Shown: piece by piece, positions 46,101-55,946 of the stretch
Layout of the letters: each line of letters begins with the position of its first letter
How positions within the stretch are numbered: position 1 is the first letter of the stretch
From: Tricholomella constricta
Taxonomy: Eukaryota > Basidiomycota > Agaricomycetes > Agaricales > Lyophyllaceae
DNA length: 64,000 bases
Assembly (NCBI GenBank): GCA_013368375.1
Contig: JAACJP010000018.1
Location: 124,001-188,000, forward strand
Direction of reading: 5' to 3'
The notes under the pieces: model-generated
Database searches by the model: none
What the model was told of the DNA's origin: nothing
What the model saw: the letters and a program-made list of their open reading frames with translations, nothing else
Made by a program: the position numbers and the translations under genes

Positions 46101-46863
46101 GTGGTAACTGTTGTTTCGTACCACCCACCATATCTTCGAATTCGTCATGCCATTGCTGGCGAAGTCGTGGATAATCTTCCGCGGTAAGGCCTCCATTGGG
46201 TGCCTTACCTTTTCCGTTCACCGTTCTTGCAGCACGAATGTGCGCTGTGTCTTTATTGCTAGGTTTAACATCAAACCTAGCTCGTAGTTTTACGAGAGCA
46301 AAGTCACTCTCATCCTTCACTGGTAACCGATACAACGGCCGTTTAGCCCGTTGTATATTCACCAGAAAATTCATTTCCGTTGGCTCCGATACTTCCTCAG
46401 GCCGTGGATTTCGGTACGCTTGTCCTCGCGTGCCTACATTTCTTCCTTCGTGAGCCCGCATTGACGCTATTACTGCGTTCCATTCTTGCGGCATCCGTGG
46501 GTCGAACATCCACTCATATTGTGGATGTGGATTTGGTCTATCCCAAAATGATCGATTACTCGTATTCATATACGGCTCTGATTCCGTATCCTTGTCGGCT
46601 CCGCTCGTCTTACGCGCTTCGTTATCGCACTGACGTTCTTCGCATGGCTCGTCAGCCTGTGCTCGTTCGTTCGAAGGCTCGTTTTGTGCCTTCTGCTGTC
46701 ATCGTCGGGGTTTTCTCTTCTTCGGAGGTGGCTTATCCCCCTCCTTAAGAGTTTCTTGAAACTCTTCATTGGATAATAGAAGTGCTGGGTGATCCTTCGG
46801 TAGGCTGTTTATCGGCCTACCCTCATTATCAGGATCATCGTCATCTTCTACTGTTACTTTTAG
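43130..46863 (-). pseudogene. pol of element 1 (RT, RNase H, integrase), broken
   Basis: Recognisable blocks are: GSLRTPLDARQRNDNTIKD (RT), HVYLDNIFIF (RT active site with the second catalytic Asp changed to Asn), WIICDASKSGVGAMYG and VHELETLAILEAL (RNase H), and a zinc-binding H2C2 region then DFIGPFPES, SIVSDRDSKF and HPQTDGQTERANRS (integrase DDE). Breaks are an extra TGA at 46699-46701, one extra A in the A7 run at 45057-45063, and a shift near 43440. The C-terminal chromodomain seen in element 2 is missing: after YDFGAPDNHE the sequence jumps into ORF3. Confidence 0.85.
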
Positions 46864-46866
46864 TCA
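46864..46866 (-). promoter_or_regulatory. Candidate readthrough stop codon between gag-pro and pol (element 1)
   Basis: The minus strand reads GAA TGA CTA AAA GTA ACA GTA GAA GAT. Pol continues in the same frame. The equivalent site of element 2 (57819-57821) has the same stop, a CT after it and the same VTVED downstream. Confidence 0.6.
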
Positions 46867-49631
46867 TTCTCTTTGTTTCTCCAATGACCGATGGCGTCTA
46901 GCTCGGCCATCGGTATCCTCCATTTTTACTTTAGTCGCTGGTATAGCGACTCCATTGACGACAACTTCGTCACGGTTAAAGTCCAGCACGACGTTATTTG
47001 CGCGCATAAACGGCGTGCCTATAATCACGTCGTATCGGTCAAAGTTAGCAAGGTCCATGTAAACCTTGCCTTTAAACCCTGGACAAGCGGCTTCCACCGT
47101 CGTGCCAAAATTTACTGTGGCCCGACTTCCTTTAGTCCCGAGCTGGAGGATTAATGGATCCTCCAGCGGAAACACTCGAATATCGGCCACTTGAGCGAAT
47201 GACGGCGTAAGTCCGGTAGTCGTACTCCCGGAATCCCAAAGGGTCCAAGCCTCATGTCCACCTACGTTAATGTAGGTGACAAGGCACTCCTTGTCCTTTA
47301 TCGGAACTACGGGACAAACAATCTTGTCCCTACCCGTCCGCACTTTCACTTTGCGAGCTGGTGGTTTATCATTGCGTTCTTCTGACGCAATTACTTCTGT
47401 CATTGTAAACATACGCTCGGTCTCATCGTCCCGAGCATAGTATTCATTTTCGTAGACCTCCATGTCTACGAACTCATCGCCCTCGTCTTCATTGTCCGCC
47501 TCTGTATCAGGGCGTCCATTGTCTCGTCCGTCCGGGTCCTCGGGAGACGTATCTTCATCGTCCGCTTCACTTGCCACGTCAGGTGCCGCTGTACGTGCGG
47601 CCCTTAGGAACGCTCGCTGTTTCTTGGGCTGTTTGCAATCTTTTGCAAAATGCTCTAGTTTTCCACAATTAAAGCACACTTCACCTGGAGGATGGTTGTG
47701 ATGATCGTGGTTTTTGGTTTGATCGTAACGCGGACGATCTCCCGTCTTCACCGCTGGTTTTTTGATGTGGGGCTTTTGCTCTCCACGTCCAGGTTGATCC
47801 TGATACGCTGGCTTGGAATATGGCTTTTCATTTACTGCGCCATACACCCGTCGAGGCCTGTTGAAATTATTGTGTGGAGCGTTTACTCGCCCCCCATCTG
47901 GTTTCCGCATTTGGCTCGGTTGAATTCGCTGAGCGGTTACGTTCCGCTCAAAGTAATCAGCCGTCTTCTGGGTGGCTTGATGTGCTAAGCCCACCGCTAG
48001 GAACTCTTGGGCTGTGTTGATTTCGGGTGATAGCCCGTCATCACTTCCGCATATCGCGCGGAAGTGTTTTGAGAAATTTCTCCAGGAATGTCCAATTATC
48101 CGTTCTTGCTGCCATGTTCATGCCATGTTCATGGCGTGATCCACAAGGTCGTCATACAGACCTTGTATGCCTTTGCTCGCCGAATAGGTAACAGCGTTAA
48201 AGTCGTTACGAGCGTCCTGCATGGTTGAAGGCAACACGAACCGATCGTACAGCCCTAGGATGACGTCTTCAAACGTCCAGGACTGCTTTCCGCGGTTCAC
48301 ATGGATAACATGGCGATTGTACCACTTCCGAGCTTCACCATCAAGGAACTCGGATGTTATCAGAACACGCTCTTGGTCGTGTTCTGCTCCTCCAAACTGG
48401 CTCACGGCTAGCATCACGACAAGGCTGGCTAGCCATTCTTCCAATTCGCCAAACTTGGCACTTCCACTATAAGTGCCTACGGACTTTGAGTCTGCACGAC
48501 GAGATTTCATACCATCAGGAGCGATAGGCGTACAGCCAGTCGCTCATGTATCAGTTGATGCAACCGTTCGTGCATCTTAGTTTTATGCTGCTCTCCGGCA
48601 GCATGTATTCCGTCCGCAATTGATTGACTCCTGCGAATCGGGTCAGGCATTGAGTAGCCTCGACTTTGAAATCGAGGCTGAGCATGGGCAGTGGGTTCAC
48701 TTATACGAACCCGCATGTCTTGACGGCCGTTAGCCGTCGCCATCGTATTATGTTTTCCGACAGCTCCATTTCCCAGTCCACCATCCGAACCTTGAGTTTG
48801 CGAGGCCCATTGCCTCGCCATCTCATCTACGGGCATATGTCCTTCGAAGACGACTCCTTGATCATCATAATTCGTGAACTTGCTCCGTGATAAATCAGCG
48901 TTTCTCAAACGCTGATATGCGACTCGGTTGTTCCAATCTTTCGCTAATGGAACACGGCCATCCTTCGCATCCATAGGTACTTGAATAGCTGGCGCGCTTT
49001 CGTTGCCAGCTGGTTGCGTGGTTGTATACTTACGTTCCGTGGGTGGGTCTAACGTAGACTCACTAACAGGGGCCCATTTGGATCCCTGTGTTTGCGCAAG
49101 ATGCTCTTCACGAGTCATTCTTTTGCGCTTCGCTGCCGCGGACCGACGACGGTAATCGTCGTCAGATTCTCCTAACTGGCGCGCTTGATGCAGCGCCGAT
49201 ACTGCCATGGCAGCCTCATCAAGAGGCTGGTTCGATCCAGCAGCCACTGCTTGAGGAGTGAAGAGGTCATCCCAGCAACCTTTTCCTTTGTTGAACGGAG
49301 CTTTCTTAGGTACAGGCGTCCCAGCGATCGAGCTGACTGCTGAATTCGAAGTTCTCTTAGGGTACTTCTTCCTGTATTCCGTAACTACTACGGACAGCGC
49401 TTCCAAGTATCGGTCGGCATATGCCTGTGCGACCATTTCTCCAACGGATTGTGCTCTGGTAGATCGCAGAACGAGCCTATCCGCTCGTTCCTCCAGTCGC
49501 CTTCGTCGATGCTCGCTAACAACATCGGTGGTGTCCCAGAATTGCTTCACTTGAAGCGCAAGCAATTCCCTTTCACTGGCCTCTTCTTCATTAGCCTCGG
49601 GGTCGGACAAGTCGTCTTCGTCCGACTCCAT
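46864..49631 (-). pseudogene. gag-protease of element 1, broken
   Basis: The ATG at 49631 (MESDEDDLSD) opens a frame to 48507. The gag core continues in another frame at 48510-48118 (FGELEEWLASLVVMLA, EARKWYNRHVIHVNRG, WTFEDVILGLYDRF). A short duplication of CATGTTCATGC at 48116-48138 breaks it again. The last part (47994-46864) has the zinc knuckle CFNCGKLEHFAKDC and the protease motif LWDSGSTTTGLTP. At least three frame breaks exist. It ends in the TGA discussed as a readthrough site. Confidence 0.85.
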
Positions 49632-49904
49632 CTTGACTATGCTCAGGGTGGACGCCCCGAATGCTCTACTTGACAGACAGCTGTCTGGCCATCTGCTTCC
49701 CGCCGTGGGGCCAGGTCGTTGTGACCTGGCCAATTCGTCGGCCAAGCTCCCAGGCACATTGGTGCTTGCTATCGGCCAAGGTTCCTCCGATTCTAATCCT
49801 AGTGTATTCTGCGCTGGTGGACTTTGTCCACCAGCGACTGCACTTCAGTCAACCCCCTGGAGACCCCTTATTAGGGTAGTTAGTCCTACTGTGAAAGACT
49901 ACCC

Positions 49905-51169
49905 TAACTAGGGCCTAGACCATGGTTCGGGACCACCCCCCCTGGGCATCCCAATATTAGGCATGGTCCTCCCACATTGGTCTTTCCCAACCATGCCCAG
50001 GGAGTGCCAAGTATTGTAATCTTGTCCAACTGTAATGTGGGGCTGCCCAAGAAATATGGGCAAGCCCAGCATGTCACGTCACACTTATAGCCAAGACCAT
50101 AGAATAAAACATGGTTCAATCAGGCACTTGGAAAGTTTTAATGAGCATCATGTCAGTTTTGTCAAGCGGGCATAGTCCAGAACAAACAAATGAAAATTTG
50201 ATTAGATACAAAAAAAATGAAAGCAAGTAGAAGAATAAGGTGTCTTAATGCAATAATGAGGTTAACAAAAAAATATCTTGTCAGTTAGTAATATCTTTTG
50301 ACCAGCATATATTTGGTATATTCAAAGCTTGCACTCCATTCTCTTCACCTTGGGCAGAGCAACATCTATCCAGTTAATTTGAAGTGTAGTTTACATGTTC
50401 ACCATGCATTTGGTAGGATATTGTACTATTTGTATTTAATAATTTATAAAGGAGGGCCAAATTTATATAGCCAGCAACTATATTTGAACCACTCAGCAAC
50501 TTTAGTGGTGCTGAATTTCAGATGAGTTGGGCAAGACCACACCTCGCAAATGTGGTGAGCGGGAGTCCCCATACAGGTGCAACTTCTTTTGGTACTCCCA
50601 TCTTGGATGGTCCTAGACCAGTTGGGCGACCACACCTTACAAATGTGGTGAGTGGGAGTCCCAATACAGGTGCAACTTCTTTTGGTAATCCCATCTTTGA
50701 TGGTCCTAGACCAGTTGGGCAAGACCACACCTTACAAATGTGGTGAGTGGGAGTCCCAATACAGGTGCAACTTCTTTTGGTACTCCCATCTTGGATGGTC
50801 CTAGACCAGTTGGGCAAGACCACACCTTACAAATGTGGTGAGTGGGAGTCCCAATACAGGTGCAACTTCTTTTGGTAATCCCATTGTTGATGGTCCTAGA
50901 CCAGTTGGGCAAGACCACACCTCACAAGTATGTTTGGTGGGAGTCCCAATTGGGGTGTCCCACACTACCTGGGCAAGACCTTAGCTCAAATGGGAGTCCC
51001 AGTATTCAGTTCCTACAGTCAAGTAAAGGTTTTAGGAGAATTGTCATTCAAACAGGTATAGTTCATAAATGCATTGAAAATGTCAAACACAGTCCATATA
51101 TGGATATAAAAGTATGATATAAAGGAGTACATATAATCTACGGGCATAAGTTCTGAAAAGGCTAAGAAA
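49905..51169. other. Left subterminal region of the DNA-transposon-like segment
   Basis: No gene is present. Bases 50150-50500 are AT-rich. The flanking parts carry recurring GTTGGGCAAGACCACACC and GGTGGGAGTCCC words. Confidence 0.5.
50526..50990 (+). repeat. Tandem array, about 94-bp period, four full copies plus a partial
   Basis: Copies start at 50526, 50621, 50714, 50809 and 50904 (spacing 95, 93, 95, 95), each with GTTGGGC. Each includes ACCACACC, GGGAGTCCC, GGTGCAACTTCTTTTGGTA and GATGGTCCTAGACCA. The last copy diverges after about 40 bases. Confidence 0.9.
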
Positions 51170-54100
51170 CTAGTACCCATACTCATCATCATCATCAGCA
51201 TCATATTGGTTTTGATAAGTAGGAGGCTGACGTTGCATCACATACTCTCTTTCTGCACCTCCACGTGATGGGCCAGCTACAGGTTCCCTACTGTCATGCT
51301 GTGCACGTGCTCGTTGTGGAATCGGAGCAATTACACGAGGGGCCTGTTGAATGTCGCGAAGCTTCCGCTTCTTCACTGGAGGCTCCATGCCTTGAGAATC
51401 CCGAGCACGATAAGCAGGTGGCTGAGTAGCATGTGCGTGAGGCTGCATATACGGATGTGATTGTAGGGCTGGGAAATGGCTGTTCTCGTGCCGACTATCA
51501 CCAGAGCAGTGAGAGCGACCATCGGCTATCTCCAGATCAGCATCTTCATCATCAGAATATGGTTGGCGATGTAGTGGGACTTGGTTATAGTGATTGCGTG
51601 GATCCCTGTCACTGGTGTACTGGTGACGTCGAGCGGACTTCACAGTCCGATTCCATGAGCGGCGATGTCTACCGCGGGATGGTGCTCGGAGATCAAGATA
51701 TGGGTGTTCTGCATGTGACCTTTGCAGGGGTGGCAGACGTTCGGACTGATGGCTCTTGCCAGGGGGGCGATCATTACGGGGCTCGTTTAGCGTCTGGGAG
51801 TGCTGAGTAGGGTGGCCACTGACGTCATCTTCTGATTCTGAACGGTCTTCAGGATCTAAACGGTGCTCCTTAGTTTTGGAAAGCTCTCGCTTGTACTTCT
51901 TAGAATCAAGGAGCGTCAGGAGCACTACTCCATCGGTATTGATCACCAGTGGAACATTCTCTTGCTCATGCAGAGACAATGCCTTTTCCTCTGAAGGCTG
52001 CCGTTAGTTTACATCTTAACAGTCAGAAATGTGACAACGTACCGTCATCCCAAGAAACAATCCTCACAATCTCATCAAAGTCTTTGTCCTCTATTGACTT
52101 GACTCGGTTATCGATCATGGCCTTCAGTTGCTTACTCCCAAAGTTCTTTGGCTCGCAATGAAGGCCTGGAGAGACAAGATCGATGGGCCAGCCTTCGAGG
52201 CGCATTTGATGGGTATATGCCATGTCGGCCCAGTGCTTCCACTGCATGGTGAGACTGTTGGCCTCTCTGTCCGAGAGTTTGTGTCCAATAATATGACCTG
52301 TAGTCAAGACAGCGTCAGAATATTGAGGTGTGTACAGAGGTAAAAACATACCTATGTCACTTCGCATAATCTCCCCCAAAAGGCGGCGATGGTGGTCTCT
52401 CAAGGCCGTCCCTCTGGTTTGTTCCCAGTTGACGGGGAACCGACTTCTTGCAACTGCGACGTGGCGACTGCGTACTTCAGCATTTCTGGAATTATCTACG
52501 TTAGGCTAACATTAGGAGGCGTTCATATGCGACGTACTTGAACATTCCTTCGTAGTCACCCAGTTGCGAGTTGATCGAGGTCTTGTATTCGTTTCGTACT
52601 GCTACGTATCCAGGTGAACCACCCCATGCAACACTGGCACTTGCTCCTCGAAGATCTCGCTCCGTGTCGACACCAAAGCCAAAGACATGGACGCCGTATT
52701 GATCCCAGGCTTGAATGCTCTGATTTTAGGTCATCAGACACGTCACTATGTTGAGAATACAAGGTGTTTACTTACCAAGTTGATGAACGGTTCAAGTATC
52801 CGGCTCATAACTGCTTTAAAATTCCCTGTATCCCGTTTACCTTCAACATAGACAGACAGACGCTCCTTGTACCAGTCTAACTGCTCCTTGAAGTGTGCTT
52901 CCCGTGCATCGGCGCTGTGCGAGCCATCAAGTTCTTGGAGGTGCTTGTTGTACTCCTCTTTGACAAAAGCCTGCCAATCGCGTGCTGTCACTGTAGCGTA
53001 TCCTCGTTAGTGACGGCGAAGCCTAAAGGTTCCGAAAAATGTACCATCATCACTGCGCTTTGTCTTCCCATGCTCGCCATACCAGGCTTGAAACACATTC
53101 CAAGGATTTAGACGGCGAGGTCGCTTCACATCCTCGCCCACAGCTCGCTGTAAAACAAGCACTGACTTTCTGTACTTGACAGAAAGCTCTTCCAGGCTGT
53201 CACGGTAGACCTGGTAACTCGCCAACGCAGCAGTGACTGCTTCTTTGGGCAGAGGACCAGAGGTGAGATCACCCTCCGCCCAGTCACTGTTCCCTCCTGC
53301 CCTGTCCCATCCCTCTCCCTCTCCCTCCACTTCTCTCTCTCCGATACTATCCCCTCCCTGCTCGTCATCAGTTGCCTGCAGAGAAATCTGAGACTGAGCC
53401 CGCTGCTTGCCTTTCTGTTGAGCAGTCAAGCGCTCAGGAGACGTATTTGCCTCCTTCAGGAATGCCTCCTCGTCTTCTTGGTCCTGTTCTTCGATGGTGG
53501 GGGTTGTCACGCGCCCGCGTTTGCGTTCACGAGCAAGAGCAGCTGCTTGCAATGCTGCCACCTCCTCGAAGTCTGATGCGCTAAGATCACTCTCTGGCGC
53601 GGGGCTCTCCAGTGAGGAAGCATCCGTGATGCCTCCCCATTCCTCCTCCTCATTGATTTCACTGCTGGCAGAGTCCTCATTTCCACCACCTGTGCCTTTG
53701 CCTTCGCCACCACTATCCTGACCTCCGCCACCACTATCCTGACCTCCGCCACCACTATTCTCATCTCCACCACCCTCTTCTCCGCCACCCTCTTCCCCAC
53801 CACCCTCTTCCCCGCCACCCTCTTTCCTGCCCATGCCACCCTCTTCCCAACCCCCGCCACCCTCATCCCCGCCCCCGCCACCCTCATCCCCGCCCCTGGC
53901 ACCCTCATCCCCGCCACCCTCATTCTGACGCTCTGCACTACCCTTGTTGCCACCACTCATGCCATCTACATCCCCGCCGCCACCATTGCCATCTATATCA
54001 TAATTGTTGAGTTCGTCGTCAAGCTCCAATTCGGCAGGGAGCATCAGGGTCAATGGAGAACTGGGCTCTCGTAACTCGACCTCATCAATGGATCCAAACG

Positions 54101-54330
54101 TGTCCTTTAACCCGGATCCCCATACCCGACTAGAAATGAACTGATTATCGTCGTTGTCGCGTAGTGCAGAGGATCTGTAGGTTTTCAAATGACGTGGTCG
54201 TGGACGGTCCAAGGAAGGGGCCAACACAGATGCAGCCGCATTTGGAGGCGAGCATGGATGAGAAGGAGTGTCGGTAGCGGAAGATGCGTCACGAATATTC
54301 GGAGCATCAGGTGGAAGGGAATTGGTGCTG
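51170..54330 (-). CDS. Transposon-associated protein of unknown function, 5' end cut off
   Basis: This is a multi-exon gene ending at 51170. The first visible exon is open right up to the LTR at 54331 (TNSLPPDAPNIRDASS) with no ATG, so its start lies beyond the LTR insertion. Features in order: a Gly/Glu-rich repeat region (about 53690-53960), KKRGR-like basic patches, RPRRLNPWNVFQAWYGEHG. This joins across an intron (donor near 53037) to VTARDWQAFVKEEY and FKEQLDWYKERLSVY, a pattern that recalls an HMG-box-like helix set. Next come INSQLGDYEGMFKY, VRSRHVAVARSRFPVNWEQ and GLHCEPKNFGSKQLKAM. A Ser/Arg/His-rich tail ends DADDDDEYGY. I do not recognise a named domain. Such proteins often sit beside KDZ or Plavaka transposases, but that is inference. 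Confidence 0.6.
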
Positions 54331-54564
54331 TGTAACGACGGCGCGTTACAATACGTCTATATTGAGACGCGACCTGTTTGGCATTACCTTTTGGTAATGC
54401 ACGACCATCTTTGTTATGCGTATATAAATGTCCTGTACAGTTTATGCTTAGATAATCCTTTGCACCTTCACCCTGTACACGTACTTAGCAGAATCCCACA
54501 GATTGGTCTAGCTTAACGTGTCTGGTGTCTCGCAAGGATCCCCCAACCCCGTACAACCGTTACA
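54331..54564 (+). repeat. 5' LTR of element 2
   Basis: It is 234 bases starting TGTAACGACGG and ending CAACCGTTACA, so the ends are inverted (TGTAACG/CGTTACA). It contains a TTTGGCATTACC hairpin region also seen in the LTR of element 1, and a GTATATAAATG TATA-like box near 54420. No clear tRNA primer site follows it. Confidence 0.65.
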
Positions 54565-54678
54565 CTTTTTTAAGCTACCCAGCTTTGCTATCTGCTTAAC
54601 TGCTCTCTATCGTCGATGTCGACTCGCTTATCAGCGCCATCACCATCACCACAACCCTGAAACGAAGATCTATCTGCG

Positions 54679-55905
54679 ATGGATCCAAACCGAGCGCCAC
54701 CGAGCGCTACCAGCGCTGAAAACACACCAACGATACAATCTATCGTCGATCCGCCAGTACCGCGACCTCCTATAGCCTATGTGCCGCCTCAACGTCGTTC
54801 GGACGAAGTCGGGCAAGGTGTAGCAGCAGCAGAGGGACCAACAGCGGTAAGTAGCCTGGAGCTACTATCAATGCACGCCACAGAGCGCCCAGCCGCAAGG
54901 TTAGGCACTCTGGGGGTCGAAACTGCTGAAGATGCGAGTCTTAGACATGCATCGGACGATGGCCCCGTACGATTGGCTCTGCAACAAGCGTACACCGCGT
55001 ACGCCGCCTCCCCGGCCCCCACTGCTGCACCACAGTCTTCGGTACAAGCCCCGGTACACGCCAACACGGATAACCAGTCGGTTACGAGTGCGTACCTTCG
55101 ACGACGGGCGTTATCGCCTGTCAGCTCGACGGCAGAATCGGACAATGGGACCCTGAACATCTTCAGGTTCTCGCCCCTCCTCAAGCGCCAGGTGCACCTC
55201 TACTGGTCAGAATACCAGTCAATGGTCCCAGATGCTAGTCGACGTACTCAGATGAATGAGAACGCGCTAGGCTCCGCCTACGTACACTGTGCGATCATGG
55301 ACACGGAGCCTGATACGAACAGTATCGAATTTGTAAAGCTAGTTATCGAAGGCATTCGCTTCGAAATAGATAACTATTCTATGGCCACTGTCTTGGAAGC
55401 ATCGAGGTCTTCGACACCGAAAGCTCCGCAAGCAACAGTAGGAACGACACAAGCAGCCGACAGCATCGGCCCTGTGCTCACTACGCCTGTAAAAATCGAG
55501 GATCGTGTGGATGAAACACACGACGGCGTCAAACCGATTGAGGAAAGGCCTGCGCCTGCTCAAACACTACGGTTCACGACTGAGACATCACCGCCTGTGA
55601 TACAAGTCCCTGGGAATGCATCCCGTCGATACCCAATGGCAGACTCGTGGGCAGACAGAGTCGCCCTCCAGCGCGAGCGGGATCGAGACTTGCAGCAACA
55701 GGGTCATTCGGTTTACGATGACCAGGGAGTGATCTTTATCGGACGTCAGCCCGTCGACCAAATGAAGAGCATTTATTTCGAGTCGATTGGACAACCTCAC
55801 GAACAGGATAATAATGTGCAGAGTGCTCCCTACGATGAGCACCTGCAGGGACGTGATCAACAGCAAACATTGCTAGAGATCGACCTCCTCATGAGACTCC
55901 CGTAG
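54679..55905 (+). CDS. ORF1 of element 2 (N-terminal gag region)
   Basis: The ATG at 54679 opens 408 codons. The sequence is Ala/Pro/Ser-rich with FRFSPLLKRQVHLYWSEYQ and VYDDQGVIFIGRQPVDQM. The latter matches NYDDQGVVFEGHMPVDEM of element 1, where it is in one frame with gag. Here it ends at a TAG at 55903-55905, while the gag frame is open from 55857. The two therefore overlap by about 46 bases and differ by -1. Either a frameshift mutation has split gag or a programmed shift joins them. Confidence 0.75.
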   Translation: MDPNRAPPSATSAENTPTIQSIVDPPVPRPPIAYVPPQRRSDEVGQGVAAAEGPTAVSSLELLSMHATERPAARLGTLGVETAEDASLRHASDDGPVRLALQQAYTAYAASPAPTAAPQSSVQAPVHANTDNQSVTSAYLRRRALSPVSSTAESDNGTLNIFRFSPLLKRQVHLYWSEYQSMVPDASRRTQMNENALGSAYVHCAIMDTEPDTNSIEFVKLVIEGIRFEIDNYSMATVLEASRSSTPKAPQATVGTTQAADSIGPVLTTPVKIEDRVDETHDGVKPIEERPAPAQTLRFTTETSPPVIQVPGNASRRYPMADSWADRVALQRERDRDLQQQGHSVYDDQGVIFIGRQPVDQMKSIYFESIGQPHEQDNNVQSAPYDEHLQGRDQQQTLLEIDLLMRLP

Positions 55906-55946
55906 TTCGTACGCATTTTACCAATGCTCGTGGACGCGGTAGGGGA

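Larger units (their letters stand above)
39890..49904 (-). mobile_element. Ty3/Gypsy chromovirus-type retrotransposon, decayed (element 1)
   Basis: On the minus strand the order is gag-protease, pol (RT, RNase H, integrase), ORF3, ORF4, polypurine tract, 3' LTR. Many frameshifts and stops are present. The 5' LTR is not found: unrelated sequence starts near 49905. It is related to, but clearly diverged from, element 2. Confidence 0.85.
49905..54330. mobile_element. Probable DNA-transposon segment, cut at its right side
   Basis: It has a left subterminal region (49905-51010) full of GGGCAAGACC and GGGAGTCCC motifs, including five 94-bp repeats, and one large intron-containing gene. It abuts element 1 at the left and is cut by the LTR of element 2 at the right. 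No transposase is seen in the part present. Classification is uncertain. Confidence 0.45.

Noticed and set aside
46699..46701. Second programmed readthrough stop in element 1 pol
   Set aside because: Element 2 has no stop at the matching place and the context (CGA TGA CAG) looks like a CGA to TGA mutation.
50526..50990. CRISPR-like array
   Set aside because: Units are contiguous 94-bp tandem repeats with no unique spacers, in a eukaryotic genome.
53507..53956. Val/Arg-rich minus-strand ORF in the Gly/Glu repeat region
   Set aside because: It is an out-of-frame shadow of the Gly/Glu-rich repeats of the real gene.
54331..54564. Primer binding site right after the LTR of element 2
   Set aside because: The bases after the LTR (CTTTTTTAAGC) do not resemble the 3' end complement of a common tRNA primer and I could not prove self-priming.
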